Shown in pieces: positions 40,415-49,365 of a stretch of DNA of 64,000 nt. Made by a program: the position numbers and the translations under genes. The DNA comes from JAHEJB01 sp041748175 (GTDB lineage Bacteria > Bacteroidota > Rhodothermia > Rhodothermales > Rubricoccaceae). Where the stretch lies: the NCBI GenBank assembly GCA_041748175.1, contig JBGTDU010000018.1:1-64000 (forward strand). The letters run 5' to 3'. Positions within the stretch are counted from its first letter, which is position 1. Every line of letters starts with the position of its first letter. The notes below the pieces were generated by a model. It did no database searches. It was not told the origin of the DNA and saw only the letters and a program-made list of their open reading frames with translations.

Positions 40415-42931
40415 CTAGTCCTTGGGGTCCAGAATATCTTCGATCCGAACCAGCGCGTCTTCGAGATGCAGGCGCGTCGTGCGGTCGTTGCGGTAGCGCG
40501 GGAGCGTGCGCGTGATTACGGCCTTGAGATCCTGCAACTCGCCGCGCACGAGTGGCCTGATGTCTGATTGACTAACGTCGACATCCGCGATGCCGATGTA
40601 GTACCGGAAAAAGCCGGTCGCCTCCGACGGTGAATCTTCTTCCATGAGGAACTGAAGCCGCTCGATGTGGCCGCGCTGGAGATTTCGCCGAAACGGACCG
40701 ATCTCGGCGCCACCCACCAGCTCACTCCACAGGCCGCTTCGAACCTCTGAAAACAATTCCGACGCCGTAAACGAGTCCTTGCCATCTACGGCCTCGGCTT
40801 CGAGCAAACGTGCAATGCGGCTTGGATCGAGTAGGCGATTCAGGATGGATACTTGCCGCTCGCGTATCCGGTTGACCGTTCCAACCGCCTCAATCCGGCG
40901 GAGTATGTCCGGACTGAGCAGCCAGCCAGGCTCCTGCATGCCTTCTGCAAGCACGAATTCCAGTGCTTCCCGCTGCCTTTCTGGCTCGACGACCGTGTAG
41001 ACTGGGCCAGATTCGTCCGCCGTCTTGTAATCGATATACACGCCGCCGATGTTGCTGCCCGCGTGATTGATGTACCGCACCCACTGGCCGACGACGTTGT
41101 TGTAGAGCTCCTCCAGGTCGTCGTAGGGCTCAAGATCCTGCGTTCCCCACTCGGGTAACCGCTCTACGATTCGCTTGAGATTGGCGAGGCCATATTGACC
41201 AGCAAGAACAGAATTGTCCCCGAGGTCTTCGTTCTGCGCACGGGGATCCGTCGCGACAACGGCTTCCATCACAAAACGAAGACGCGGATCATCGACAGCG
41301 CGCCGCGCAATCGCGCTTGTCAGCTGCTTTTCGGAGTCGGTGCCCGTATTCGGGAAGAGCCGATATCCCCATTCGATGGCGTGGATGTCGTACTCGCCGA
41401 TGTCTGGCGTGAAGCGACGAACGCCGTCGCCTGGCTGCGCGACGTAGTTGAACCGCGCGTAATCCATAATGGAAGGCGCGGTGCCGTGCGCATCCGTGTA
41501 CGTACGCGAGCGTAGCGAATCGACGGGCACCGAACTGGACGAGTAGAAATTGTGCCGGAGACCAATCGTGTGGCCGACCTCGTGAGCCGAAACGAAACGG
41601 ATCAGCTCTCCCATCACGTTCTCGTCAAACTCGACGCCGCGTGCCTCCGGGTTGGCGGCGGCCGTTTGGATGAAGTACCAGTTCCGCAGCAGGTTCATGA
41701 TGTTGTGGTACCAGTTGATGTCGCTCTCGAGGATCTCGCCGCTTCGCGGATCGTGCACGTGCGGCCCGCTGGCATTCTGGATGTCGGAAGCGAAATACCG
41801 GATGACCGAGTAGCGCACATCTTCAGGGCTGAACTCCGGGTCCTCCTGGGGCGTCGGCGCATCGCGCGCGATGATGGCGTTACTGAACCCGGCGGCCTCA
41901 AAAGCAGGCAGCCAATCTTCAACGCCTTGCTTGAGATACGGAATCCAACGCTCCGGCGTGGCTGGGTCGATGTAGTACACGATCGGTTCGACGGGGTCGA
42001 CCACCTCTCCCCTTGCATAGGCCTCCGGATCACTTGGCTCAAGTCGCCAACGGGTCACGTAGGTTCGCTCGTCGGCCTCCTGGGCATCGGACCCGTAGTC
42101 GGTTTGGCTCAAAGCAAAGAAACCAACCCGCTGATCGAACAGGCGCGGCTGCATCGGCTCCTCCGGAAGGAGAATCATCGAATGGTTCATCTCCACCGAA
42201 ATCGTTCCCGTCGATCCGTTGGACGGTGGTTCCTGAGCTTCGTACGTCTGCACGACACGAACTTCAACGTTCTCGGGATAGCTTGCTGCGCGCGCGATGA
42301 ACGACCGATCTGTGTCCATCCGCCGGACCTTGTATTCCTCGCGCGTATCCTGGGGCAAGCCAAGGAGCGGCGTGTCCTTCGAGTAGAGGTCGGTCACGTC
42401 TATGACGACGCCCGTCGTGTCGTTGGCAGTCGTCGTGGTGTCCGTTGCGTACGCCGCGATGTCGAAGCTGGCAATGATGGGTTCGAACGATGAATTGCGG
42501 ACGGCCTGGTAAACGGGCAGCGAATCGCTTGCGACGATGTTATGGCTCACGGTTCGAAGGAAAATGCGCCGGGCGTGCCGCTCCCACCGGACGACTTGCG
42601 TGTTCGATTTTTGTCCGCCGTAGGCGAGGTCTTCGGCGGCCCTGGCAATCCGCGAGACGAGGAGCATTTCTCGGCCTAGCAACGAATCGGGTACCTCGAA
42701 GAGCACTTTTGCTCCGTCGTCAAACCAGTGAACGGTAAAGAGCCCTTCGTCGGTCTCGGCCTCGTCGGTTACCACTTCATCGTAAGGTTTGATGCCGTCG
42801 TCCTCACCGTTATCCGAGTTGCTTCCATCTGCGGCCTCGGGCGGCGTGCTGGTTTGGCGTGACCCTGAGCAGGCCGAGAAGACAAGCAGTGACGAAAGGC
42901 TGAGCGAGGCCAGCGTGCGTAGCAAAGGCAT
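40415..42931 (-). CDS. Large zinc metalloprotease lipoprotein (DUF5117/DUF4953 type)
   Basis: An 838-residue protein with lipoprotein signal (LSSLLVFSAC). The metzincin-like motif HEVGHTIGLRHNF lies near residue 450 with two His and Glu plus the third His, and a SIMDYARFNYVAQPGD Met-turn follows about 35 residues later. Upstream are FTVHWFDDGAKVLFEVPDSLLGREMLLVSRIAR and VYYIDPATPERWIPYLKQGVEDWLPAFEAAGFSNAI. These are the signatures of the large Bacteroidota zinc-dependent proteases with DUF5117, DUF5118 and DUF4953 regions. A periplasmic or surface peptidase, substrate unknown. Confidence 0.9.
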   Translation of the reverse strand: MPLLRTLASLSLSSLLVFSACSGSRQTSTPPEAADGSNSDNGEDDGIKPYDEVVTDEAETDEGLFTVHWFDDGAKVLFEVPDSLLGREMLLVSRIARAAEDLAYGGQKSNTQVVRWERHARRIFLRTVSHNIVASDSLPVYQAVRNSSFEPIIASFDIAAYATDTTTTANDTTGVVIDVTDLYSKDTPLLGLPQDTREEYKVRRMDTDRSFIARAASYPENVEVRVVQTYEAQEPPSNGSTGTISVEMNHSMILLPEEPMQPRLFDQRVGFFALSQTDYGSDAQEADERTYVTRWRLEPSDPEAYARGEVVDPVEPIVYYIDPATPERWIPYLKQGVEDWLPAFEAAGFSNAIIARDAPTPQEDPEFSPEDVRYSVIRYFASDIQNASGPHVHDPRSGEILESDINWYHNIMNLLRNWYFIQTAAANPEARGVEFDENVMGELIRFVSAHEVGHTIGLRHNFYSSSSVPVDSLRSRTYTDAHGTAPSIMDYARFNYVAQPGDGVRRFTPDIGEYDIHAIEWGYRLFPNTGTDSEKQLTSAIARRAVDDPRLRFVMEAVVATDPRAQNEDLGDNSVLAGQYGLANLKRIVERLPEWGTQDLEPYDDLEELYNNVVGQWVRYINHAGSNIGGVYIDYKTADESGPVYTVVEPERQREALEFVLAEGMQEPGWLLSPDILRRIEAVGTVNRIRERQVSILNRLLDPSRIARLLEAEAVDGKDSFTASELFSEVRSGLWSELVGGAEIGPFRRNLQRGHIERLQFLMEEDSPSEATGFFRYYIGIADVDVSQSDIRPLVRGELQDLKAVITRTLPRYRNDRTTRLHLEDALVRIEDILDPKD

Positions 42932-42967
42932 TCAGAAAGGCGATGGGTGAAAGGGAACGGCGCACCG

Positions 42968-43756
42968 CTATGGCAACGTCTCGAACGTCCAGCTGAGCAC
43001 ATACGCTGACTCAACCGGGTGTGCTAAAATAGCAGCAGAGGCGTCACCTCCGCCAAGTAGCGCCTCGGCCTCAAGCACCGTATCGCCATCAAGCGAGACG
43101 GAGACGATGCCCGGCACGTACCGAACTCCCACGCGGTGTGCATATTCGTTTGGTGGGAATGGCGGCAGGACGGCCCGGGCAAGCTCGCTGGGGAAGGATC
43201 CCTCGTCTCCCAGAAAGACAACGAGCGCGTTTCCAGCGTTTCCCTTAAGAGACAACTCGACGCGCAGCAGTGAAGGCATGCGCCTTCCTGGTTGAGCAGG
43301 TTCGCCAGCGATTTCGAACCCTACGTCTCCGCCGCCATCCTGAAAACGAAAGACAAACTCCGTTTCAAAACCGACACCTACCCCGTTTCCGACGGCGTAT
43401 CCGATTACACCCCGATCTTCCTGTCCGTTGACCCGAACGACCCGCGATTCGTCGCCAAGGTAGGCGCCCGAGGTCGTCGCGCGCTCGGCAGCCTCCAACT
43501 CCTCACGTGTCGTCGCACGAAGCATCGAAAGCTCCGCAACACTTACCATCTCGAACGCGGCCGCGCCAACGACCGATATGTCCCCTTCGCTAATCAGATC
43601 GGTCGGCATATTCGCAATTCCGGGGATGATCACGGAGTCACGCCCACCGACAGGATCTGCCGTGGCCTGCGACGAAACCGGCTTGGGGGCGCACCCCGCG
43701 CCGAGACCGAAGGCTCCCAGGACTATTAAGGCCAGCATGGCGAACAGACAATTCAT
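42968..43756 (-). CDS. Hypothetical lipoprotein with a beta-sandwich-like domain
   Basis: A 262-residue protein with signal MNCLFAMLALIVLGAFGLGAGC (lipobox Cys22). The rest is beta-rich (FVFRFQDGGGDVGFEIAGEP, SLLRVELSLKGNAGNALVVFLGDEG, HRVGVRYVPGIVSVSLDGDTVLEAEALLGG, SAYVLSWTFETLP). No family recognised. The long frame from 43837 starts inside the next gene; ATG at 43756 places the signal peptide at the start. It lies between two envelope genes on the same strand. Confidence 0.7.
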   Translation of the reverse strand: MNCLFAMLALIVLGAFGLGAGCAPKPVSSQATADPVGGRDSVIIPGIANMPTDLISEGDISVVGAAAFEMVSVAELSMLRATTREELEAAERATTSGAYLGDESRVVRVNGQEDRGVIGYAVGNGVGVGFETEFVFRFQDGGGDVGFEIAGEPAQPGRRMPSLLRVELSLKGNAGNALVVFLGDEGSFPSELARAVLPPFPPNEYAHRVGVRYVPGIVSVSLDGDTVLEAEALLGGGDASAAILAHPVESAYVLSWTFETLP

Positions 43757-43820
43757 GGCGAATGTGGAAGGATGCGTGCGGGGAACGGCTGGCAGAACAC
43801 GCGTCGTGCTCTTGACAAGT

Positions 43821-45140
43821 TTATTGCACCAAGGCACTGCGGAAAGCTATCAGCCTGTCTGTTCGGCGGGTCGGGTCGAAAACGTAGATGAGTGCCGTGT
43901 AGAGATTTTGCTGTGCGACGATGTTTTGGTTCGATGTCGCCGCGGAGCCATCCACCGCATAGTTGTAGAGATACAGGCCTTGTTTGAGGAGTAGTGAGCC
44001 TTCATATTGGCCCGTCTCCGGCACCCACGTTAGGGAGTTCTGCGGGTCGACTTGCCAGTTATTGAAAGCGCCCGTTACGATGACGGAGCCCACAGCCTGC
44101 TGCTCGTTTTCAGGCACGTAGCGAAACTCAACCGAAACATATTCCGCCTGAGTGGACGAGGGGCCGCCGTCCAGATAAACTTCATCTATAACGGGCTGGC
44201 CCGTCAGGGCAGCCTCGTTGGACTCGCTTCCAAAACGGGCATAGTCGAGATCTAGCCGGGCGGCAAACGGCGACGTAGAGAAATCAACGCCCGATATCTG
44301 AGGTCCAACTTGCAGCAGGCCCAGATTGACCTCATAAAGTTGCTCGTCGGCCTCAAACGCCTGGCCTCGCGGCAGGTAGAATTGCATCTGCGCCAAATCA
44401 ATGACGGATGGCTCGGGTGCGCATCGCGTTTGCTCAAACCTGCCGTTGCGCACGAAGCAGGCCGCGTAGTCGAACGCCTGTACGCCATCCAACGTAGGTC
44501 CAGGCTCGACTTGAACAACGGGGTGCAGGAGAGATCCGCTCGTCGATAGCCCAGAGCGAAACGCGATGGCAATCTCAGCCGCATCCTCGCTGACATAGAA
44601 TGCGCGCTCGAATAGAGGCTGGTCTTCATAGCCCTGTTTGGCCACGCGTATGATGTAATTACCGCTCGTTAGAAAGCCAATGTTGTCGTTGGGGAATTGG
44701 TAGCTGTAATGGACGTACCGAACCTCTGTGGCCGCCGAGATTTCGTAGCGCCGGATGTCGTCGCTCAAGAACGACCGAAGAAACTCGGACGGCAGGAGAT
44801 CGCGCCTCCACGAGCGATCCGCGTGGTAGAAGTAGACGGAGAGCGGGCCGCCCGACCCTTCCTCAAGAATGTCGAAGGCGAGCGTGAGCGTACCGCCGGA
44901 ATTGAGCGAAGCGATGGGCAGCGAGGACTCATCGCCCGTCCGGAACAGCTGAATCGTCTTCACCTCGTCGGCCGTTCGAGCGAGCGGGAACCGATTCGAA
45001 GCGCCTCTCGAATCATAGAAATCGGAATCAACATTCTCCGCCACGCCATCTTCGGCCAATTCCTCCGCACTGACGCATCCCCCTAGCCACAGCATTGCCA
45101 TGGCCGCAGGAATGGCGAAGATTCGAAGGGCGAGTATCAA
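43821..45140 (-). CDS. Type IX secretion plug protein (DUF5103)
   Basis: A 439-residue lipoprotein (signal ends AMLWLGGC). It has IQLFRTGDESSLPIASLNSGGTLTLAFDIL, VYFYHADRSWRRDLLPSEFLRSF, the VRYVHYSYQFPNDNIGFLTSGNYIIRVA segment and a C-terminal beta-sandwich VIVTGAFNNWQVDPQNSLTWVPETGQYEGSLLLKQGLYLYNYAVDG. This is the DUF5103 family, now known as the plug protein of the SprA translocon of the type IX secretion system, which fits the sorting tail on the 20731 protein. Confidence 0.88.
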   Translation of the reverse strand: MILALRIFAIPAAMAMLWLGGCVSAEELAEDGVAENVDSDFYDSRGASNRFPLARTADEVKTIQLFRTGDESSLPIASLNSGGTLTLAFDILEEGSGGPLSVYFYHADRSWRRDLLPSEFLRSFLSDDIRRYEISAATEVRYVHYSYQFPNDNIGFLTSGNYIIRVAKQGYEDQPLFERAFYVSEDAAEIAIAFRSGLSTSGSLLHPVVQVEPGPTLDGVQAFDYAACFVRNGRFEQTRCAPEPSVIDLAQMQFYLPRGQAFEADEQLYEVNLGLLQVGPQISGVDFSTSPFAARLDLDYARFGSESNEAALTGQPVIDEVYLDGGPSSTQAEYVSVEFRYVPENEQQAVGSVIVTGAFNNWQVDPQNSLTWVPETGQYEGSLLLKQGLYLYNYAVDGSAATSNQNIVAQQNLYTALIYVFDPTRRTDRLIAFRSALVQ

Positions 45141-45214
45141 AAGATTTGGCGTGAATCGCAGAAGATAGACGCCAGACGGAGTTGTAGAAAGGCGGGAGGA
45201 TTGCGATTCGGTCC

Positions 45215-47485
45215 TTATTCCTCTCGATCAAGAAACCAGCTGGCTTTGGCCTTCAAATCTTCCATGAGGAGCGCTGGTCCGCTGGCGTTCGCCTCGCGGT
45301 AAGAAATCGCGGCCGCCCCGGCATAGTCGAGCGCTGATGCGTAATCGCCTGCGCTATCGGCATAAAGGGCGAGCAGAGCGAGACGCGCTTGCTCAACAAT
45401 CTGGCGCTGATTGTCGCTCTCCCAGGCACCCAAATTGTTCGCCGTCGGAAGTTGGCGGATTGCGCGCAGGGCCCCCCGTGCGTCACCCAAACGGTTTCGG
45501 TAGGCAGCGGCGAAGAACCACAACGCGGGCTCGTCTTCGGCCAAAGCCTCCAGCTTTTCGGCCCGCTCAAGCTCATCACCTGGTGCCAAGACGGCGCGTA
45601 GTCCGTCGGGGGAAAGGCCCCGTCGTAACAGAAGCACGGTTTTGGCGTCACGGGCGTACGGTGGTAGTCTTCGGAAGGCCTCGGCGTACGCTGCGGCGGC
45701 ATTGGCCGAATCCAACTGGCTCTTGTAAAGGTCGCCAAGGACGCCGACAAGAAGGATGTCGGTTTCCTCCGCGATCTCTCCACTGCGCAAGAGAACCCTG
45801 GTTTCTAGCACCGTCGTAGGCTCCAACACATTTCCCCCGGATCCAATGAGATGCCGTGCCCACCCAGCGAGCGCCGGGGCAAAGGTTGAGTCCGCTTCGA
45901 TAGCGCCCTCGTAGAACCGCAGCGCCTCGGCAACGTCACCCCGCTCTTCGGCTTCAACGGCCCTTCGGGTCAATCGAACAACGCGAGGAAGGTGATGGGG
46001 ACAGTATCGCTCGAATAGCGACGGCTGAGCAAACCTCCACATCGCGATCGCGACGGCCTCCGAATCGGGTTGAAGTGTTCGCAGTTCAGCTTCCCACGCG
46101 GAAGCCAGCTCGTCCAGCGGGTGGCCAAAAGCCTCCCTAAAATCGGCCGTCCTGTACGCCAACCGCATCTTCTCCGCACCAAACCGATCCAGCAGATACC
46201 CCGCAAACGCACCAGACGTCGTGTAGGACACGGCTCCTCTGCCCGTCCAGAACCCAAGCGGATTCATAGCATGAGCGACGGCTTCCGCTGGATCGGCATT
46301 AAGGTGCCCAAGCCCCGCCTGATTCGACTCCAGTGAGGCCGCAACCTGATACCGCGGTTCCGGCAAACCATCGGGCGGCTCGACCGCAACAGCCAGGCCT
46401 TCCACCAGACCCACTGCAAGGGAGGCGTGAAGCACTGGCATCCCGAACTCCCGTGCAAAGACGTGTGCAAGCTCGTGGCCATAGTGATCGGGCGTGAATT
46501 CCTCGGCGAGCATGTGGATCTGCGGCGACGGGAGCCAGACCGGGGTTACGCTTGTCGTCCTCGAACCAATAAGAGCGGCCCGCGTGTCCCCGTCCGGGTA
46601 GAGGTAGACGTGGATGCTCTCGGCGACATTGACACCCAGTTGCTCGCGCAGCTGCTCGTAGCGATAAATGTGCTCGTCGCTGATCCAGCTTAGTTCAGAC
46701 TCGGTCAGTGAACCAGCCTGGTAGTGGATGACGGCGCTGCCCAGGTCTAGCTCGATGCCAAGCGCACGCTCAATGTGCCCTGCGGACGTATTGATCCCCA
46801 GTGGCACGGAAAACGCGTAGATCAACGCAATTACCACCGTCACGAAGGCCCACGTCCCAACATTTCGCCTTTGTGCTCCGTCGTGGCCCCTTCCGTCCTT
46901 TCTTCTCAGCCAGAGGCCTAACATCATTAGCCAAATTGCCCACAGAATCGTCAGTCCACGAAAGACAAAAAGTCCCGGGCGCACGGCGAGTTCTTCGTCG
47001 TAAATCGGGCCGAGGATGCCGCCAAAAACATGGTTGTAGGTGTAGAGTTGCGGATGGAGAAGCAGGTCGAATGCTACGGGAATGGTTGCAATCAGCGATC
47101 CGGCGATCACAAACCACACGCGTCGCCAGCGCTTCGTCGCGCCGGTCAGCGCGTAAGCGAGTGACACAGCCAGCACGACGCTCGGAATCGTGTAGAGAAT
47201 GAAGAGGGCGCAACCGAGAACGTATCCGCAGTTCGCCCGCCAGACCAACGTTGCCGTCAGAAGCGCCCACGGGATAAGCAACAAGCCAAGCTGCGCGATC
47301 AGCACGCGCCGAAGTGAATCTCCACTCCTAAACAGCCCGGTTGCCGACAAGCCCCCGATAAAAAAGCTGGCCGTGGCCACCACCGTTGCGGCCTCCACGT
47401 GAAGAAGACCGAACAGGGGCGACGGCCATAGCGCAAGACCGAGAGCCGCGTAAAGCAGCGCAGGAACGCGAAGTCGCGGCAACAC
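45215..47485 (-). CDS. Membrane protein with a gluzincin-like domain and TPR-like repeats
   Basis: A 756-residue protein. Residues 1-235 hold about seven hydrophobic segments (for example LLYAALGLALWPSPLFGLL, VVATASFFIGGLSATGLF, FILYTIPSVVLAVSLAYAL, WAFVTVVIALIYAFSVPLG). Then IHVYLYPDGDTRAALIGSRTTSVTPVWLPSPQIHMLAEEFTPDHYGHELAHVFAREFGMP has HELAH as the zinc site of a peptidase-MA-like domain. From about residue 480, ARRAVEAEERGDVAEALRFYEGAIEADSTFAPALAGWARHLI and later segments look like TPR repeats. Function inferred only from domain types: an envelope protease with protein-protein contacts. Confidence 0.8.
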   Translation of the reverse strand: MLPRLRVPALLYAALGLALWPSPLFGLLHVEAATVVATASFFIGGLSATGLFRSGDSLRRVLIAQLGLLLIPWALLTATLVWRANCGYVLGCALFILYTIPSVVLAVSLAYALTGATKRWRRVWFVIAGSLIATIPVAFDLLLHPQLYTYNHVFGGILGPIYDEELAVRPGLFVFRGLTILWAIWLMMLGLWLRRKDGRGHDGAQRRNVGTWAFVTVVIALIYAFSVPLGINTSAGHIERALGIELDLGSAVIHYQAGSLTESELSWISDEHIYRYEQLREQLGVNVAESIHVYLYPDGDTRAALIGSRTTSVTPVWLPSPQIHMLAEEFTPDHYGHELAHVFAREFGMPVLHASLAVGLVEGLAVAVEPPDGLPEPRYQVAASLESNQAGLGHLNADPAEAVAHAMNPLGFWTGRGAVSYTTSGAFAGYLLDRFGAEKMRLAYRTADFREAFGHPLDELASAWEAELRTLQPDSEAVAIAMWRFAQPSLFERYCPHHLPRVVRLTRRAVEAEERGDVAEALRFYEGAIEADSTFAPALAGWARHLIGSGGNVLEPTTVLETRVLLRSGEIAEETDILLVGVLGDLYKSQLDSANAAAAYAEAFRRLPPYARDAKTVLLLRRGLSPDGLRAVLAPGDELERAEKLEALAEDEPALWFFAAAYRNRLGDARGALRAIRQLPTANNLGAWESDNQRQIVEQARLALLALYADSAGDYASALDYAGAAAISYREANASGPALLMEDLKAKASWFLDREE

Positions 47486-47503
47486 TAGCAGATTCCCTAA
47501 GGC

Positions 47504-47660
47504 TTATAAGAGCGTGAAGGATACGCCGAGCGAGAGCAATTCCCTGAACGGTAACTCCGAGCTGATATCGCGGTCGAACAGCGTTGCGAGCCCGAGATTT
47601 ACATTCAGAATGTCGTTCATCGTCAGGGCAAGACTTTTCTCGAATACGGCGTCGAGGCGC
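47504..47660 (-). pseudogene. 3' remnant of an outer-membrane protein gene
   Basis: The minus strand has an open frame without a start, ending DAVFEKSLALTMNDILNVNLGLATLFDRDISSELPFRELLSLGVSFTLL and a TAA at 47504. The strand pattern and hydrophobic end fit the last strands of a Bacteroidota outer-membrane barrel (DUF3078-like). Upstream the match fades and the frame is lost, so most of the gene is gone. The rest of 47661-47968 holds no gene. Confidence 0.5.
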
Positions 47661-47968
47661 TACCGCCAAACTGGTTCGCCGCCTGAAACGAGGAACGGCG
47701 GGATGTCACGAGCACGTTCTCCATGATGTGCCCCGTGGCCTGATTGGTCAGATCAAGGCCAGCTTCGGTGCGCACGGGCTCGTCGGGCGCGTTGCCGGAC
47801 ATAAGGGCTGCAGGCGAGCAATATTTACCACCGTTTCCTTCAAGGCGACGAGAGGGGCGAGTGAGTCAGCGAGAAGCACTCGAAACATTGCGGCAGGATG
47901 GGCTCGTGAGCGATGACGGTCTGAAATGGACGCCCACACTATCGACAGTGATTACGTCGCCGGAACCA

Positions 47969-48001
47969 ACAAAAAGAGCCGCACCAGAATGGAGCGGCTC
48001 T
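47969..48001 (-). terminator. Rho-independent terminator of the Hc1 gene
   Basis: On the minus strand an 8-bp perfect stem AGAGCCGC / GCGGCTCT with an 11-base loop is followed by TTTTTG. It lies 27 bases after the stop codon of the histone-like gene. Confidence 0.9.
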
Positions 48002-48027
48002 AAATCGTCAGGGAAGGGCTCGAAGCC

Positions 48028-48207
48028 TTACATCGTGTTCTTGGATTCCTGGACTTCAATGCGGATGTCCTGCGCCATCTGCTTTAGTTCCTGCATGCCC
48101 TTGCGGACACGCGTGCCAGCGGCCTTGTTCTTCTTGACGTAGAACTTGTTGAAATCGTCCGACATGTCTGCGACGAAGCTACTGAGCTGTTCGAAGCGAT
48201 CAGCCAT
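48028..48207 (-). CDS. Histone H1-like protein Hc1
   Basis: A 59-residue DNA-binding protein, too short for many gene finders. It reads MADRFEQLSSFVADMSDDFNKFYVKKNKAAGTRVRKGMQELKQMAQDIRIEVQESKNTM. This matches the short Hc1-like histone H1 proteins of Bacteroidota and Chlamydiae, in the form without the Lys/Ala-rich tail. A strong ribosome site, GGAGG, lies 5 bases upstream of ATG at 48207, and the gene ends in its own terminator, so it is a small, probably highly expressed single gene. It likely compacts or bends DNA. Confidence 0.9.
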   Translation of the reverse strand: MADRFEQLSSFVADMSDDFNKFYVKKNKAAGTRVRKGMQELKQMAQDIRIEVQESKNTM

Positions 48208-48322
48208 TTATTCCTCCGGTCTTTGGGGTGATAAAAATGAGGGCATGGCTCGGACGATGAAGTGCCGGGAGCCAGGCGCCAGCGAGTGAGCGCCGCCAAT
48301 GTACTTCGCACCCCCCAATGAG

Positions 48323-49105
48323 TCAAGGAAAAGTGCCGATTCCGGTTGATCTAGGCGGGGTTTTACCAACATCGCCTGGACGCCACGATAAAACCCCTCC
48401 CAAGTCGGTCCCATTTGGGAGGCCCGCTTCACGGAGTGAACGTGGCGTGGTCAGCCGGACCCCAACGGATGCTCCCACTTTTCGCAGGACCTCAAGGTCC
48501 CCGACGGCTGAGAGGGAGTTCAAGTCGTCAACTTCTACCGTAGCGAGCAGTGTCGGGCCATCAAACAGGCCTGCCTTCCGGTTGTTGGTGAAAGCAACGA
48601 TGGCCGGTTCCGCTTGGCCAGAAGCCCTGAATGCGGCCTCAAGCGCGAGCAAGGCGGACGCTAAATCTGCCTCAACGCAATCGCCGTCTTTACCTGGCGC
48701 GAGGCTACCGACGACGGGGATTGCATTGCGCATCACGAGATCAACAAGCCAGTCTATTCTGCCGACCTCTACCTCGCCTCCATCGCCCATTCGGAGTAAG
48801 CCCCGATCCGAGCCGAGGATTCCCACAGCTGGTACGCCCGCATCATTCATCTCATGGACGATGCGACGGTTGAGTTCACGGATGGCCCGCTCAACAAGTT
48901 GCTGAGCTGCCGGTCCCTTCCGCGCGTCATCGTCCAGGAGGCCGCGCGCCTCCAGCGTTCGTTCTACCCCCTCTCCGCCACCATGGACGAACACGATCGG
49001 CCCCACGTGCGCTTGAACATCTCGAGCGAACGATGACAGGAAAAATGGATCGTCAAGGTGGTAGGCGTCGAGGAAAACAATGAGGACTGGGTGGATTGGA
49101 CTCAT
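48323..49105 (-). CDS. Amino-acid-kinase-fold protein, unusual
   Basis: A 260-residue protein that aligns with N-acetylglutamate kinases: IVFVHGGGEGVERTL (substrate Gly-rich loop), AGVPAVGILGSDRGLLRMGDGGEVEVGRI, IPVVGSLAPGKDGDCVEADLASALLALEAAF and VAFTNNRKAGLFDG. However, the N-terminal Lys-Gly-Gly (normally VLKxGG) is replaced by LIVFLDAYHLDD, and the ADxxAxxLA glycine and asparagine positions are altered. The C-terminus ends in a Pro/Gly-rich unstructured tail. It may be a regulatory or inactive relative, or use another substrate. It is alone, between Hc1 and dnaE. Confidence 0.7.
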   Translation of the reverse strand: MSPIHPVLIVFLDAYHLDDPFFLSSFARDVQAHVGPIVFVHGGGEGVERTLEARGLLDDDARKGPAAQQLVERAIRELNRRIVHEMNDAGVPAVGILGSDRGLLRMGDGGEVEVGRIDWLVDLVMRNAIPVVGSLAPGKDGDCVEADLASALLALEAAFRASGQAEPAIVAFTNNRKAGLFDGPTLLATVEVDDLNSLSAVGDLEVLRKVGASVGVRLTTPRSLREAGLPNGTDLGGVLSWRPGDVGKTPPRSTGIGTFP

Positions 49106-49365
49106 GAAGGAATGATAGCCTGGCGAAGGGTGAACGGAGAAGGGAGGAATGTGCGAGGGTAAGGCGTGGAAACGGCCCGGCGCTGCGTCACCTGAAAGCG
49201 CGAGAGATCAAGCGTAAGAAATCATAAATCCGTGATCCACTGCCCTACCCTGTCACACGCACGACCTACTATCTACGTTGGGCAACTTGTCCACACTGCT
49301 TGCGGTCGGGCGCTTCACCTCGTTCATTGCAAGCCCAAACATCTCCCCTGCTACAACAGCGCCGA

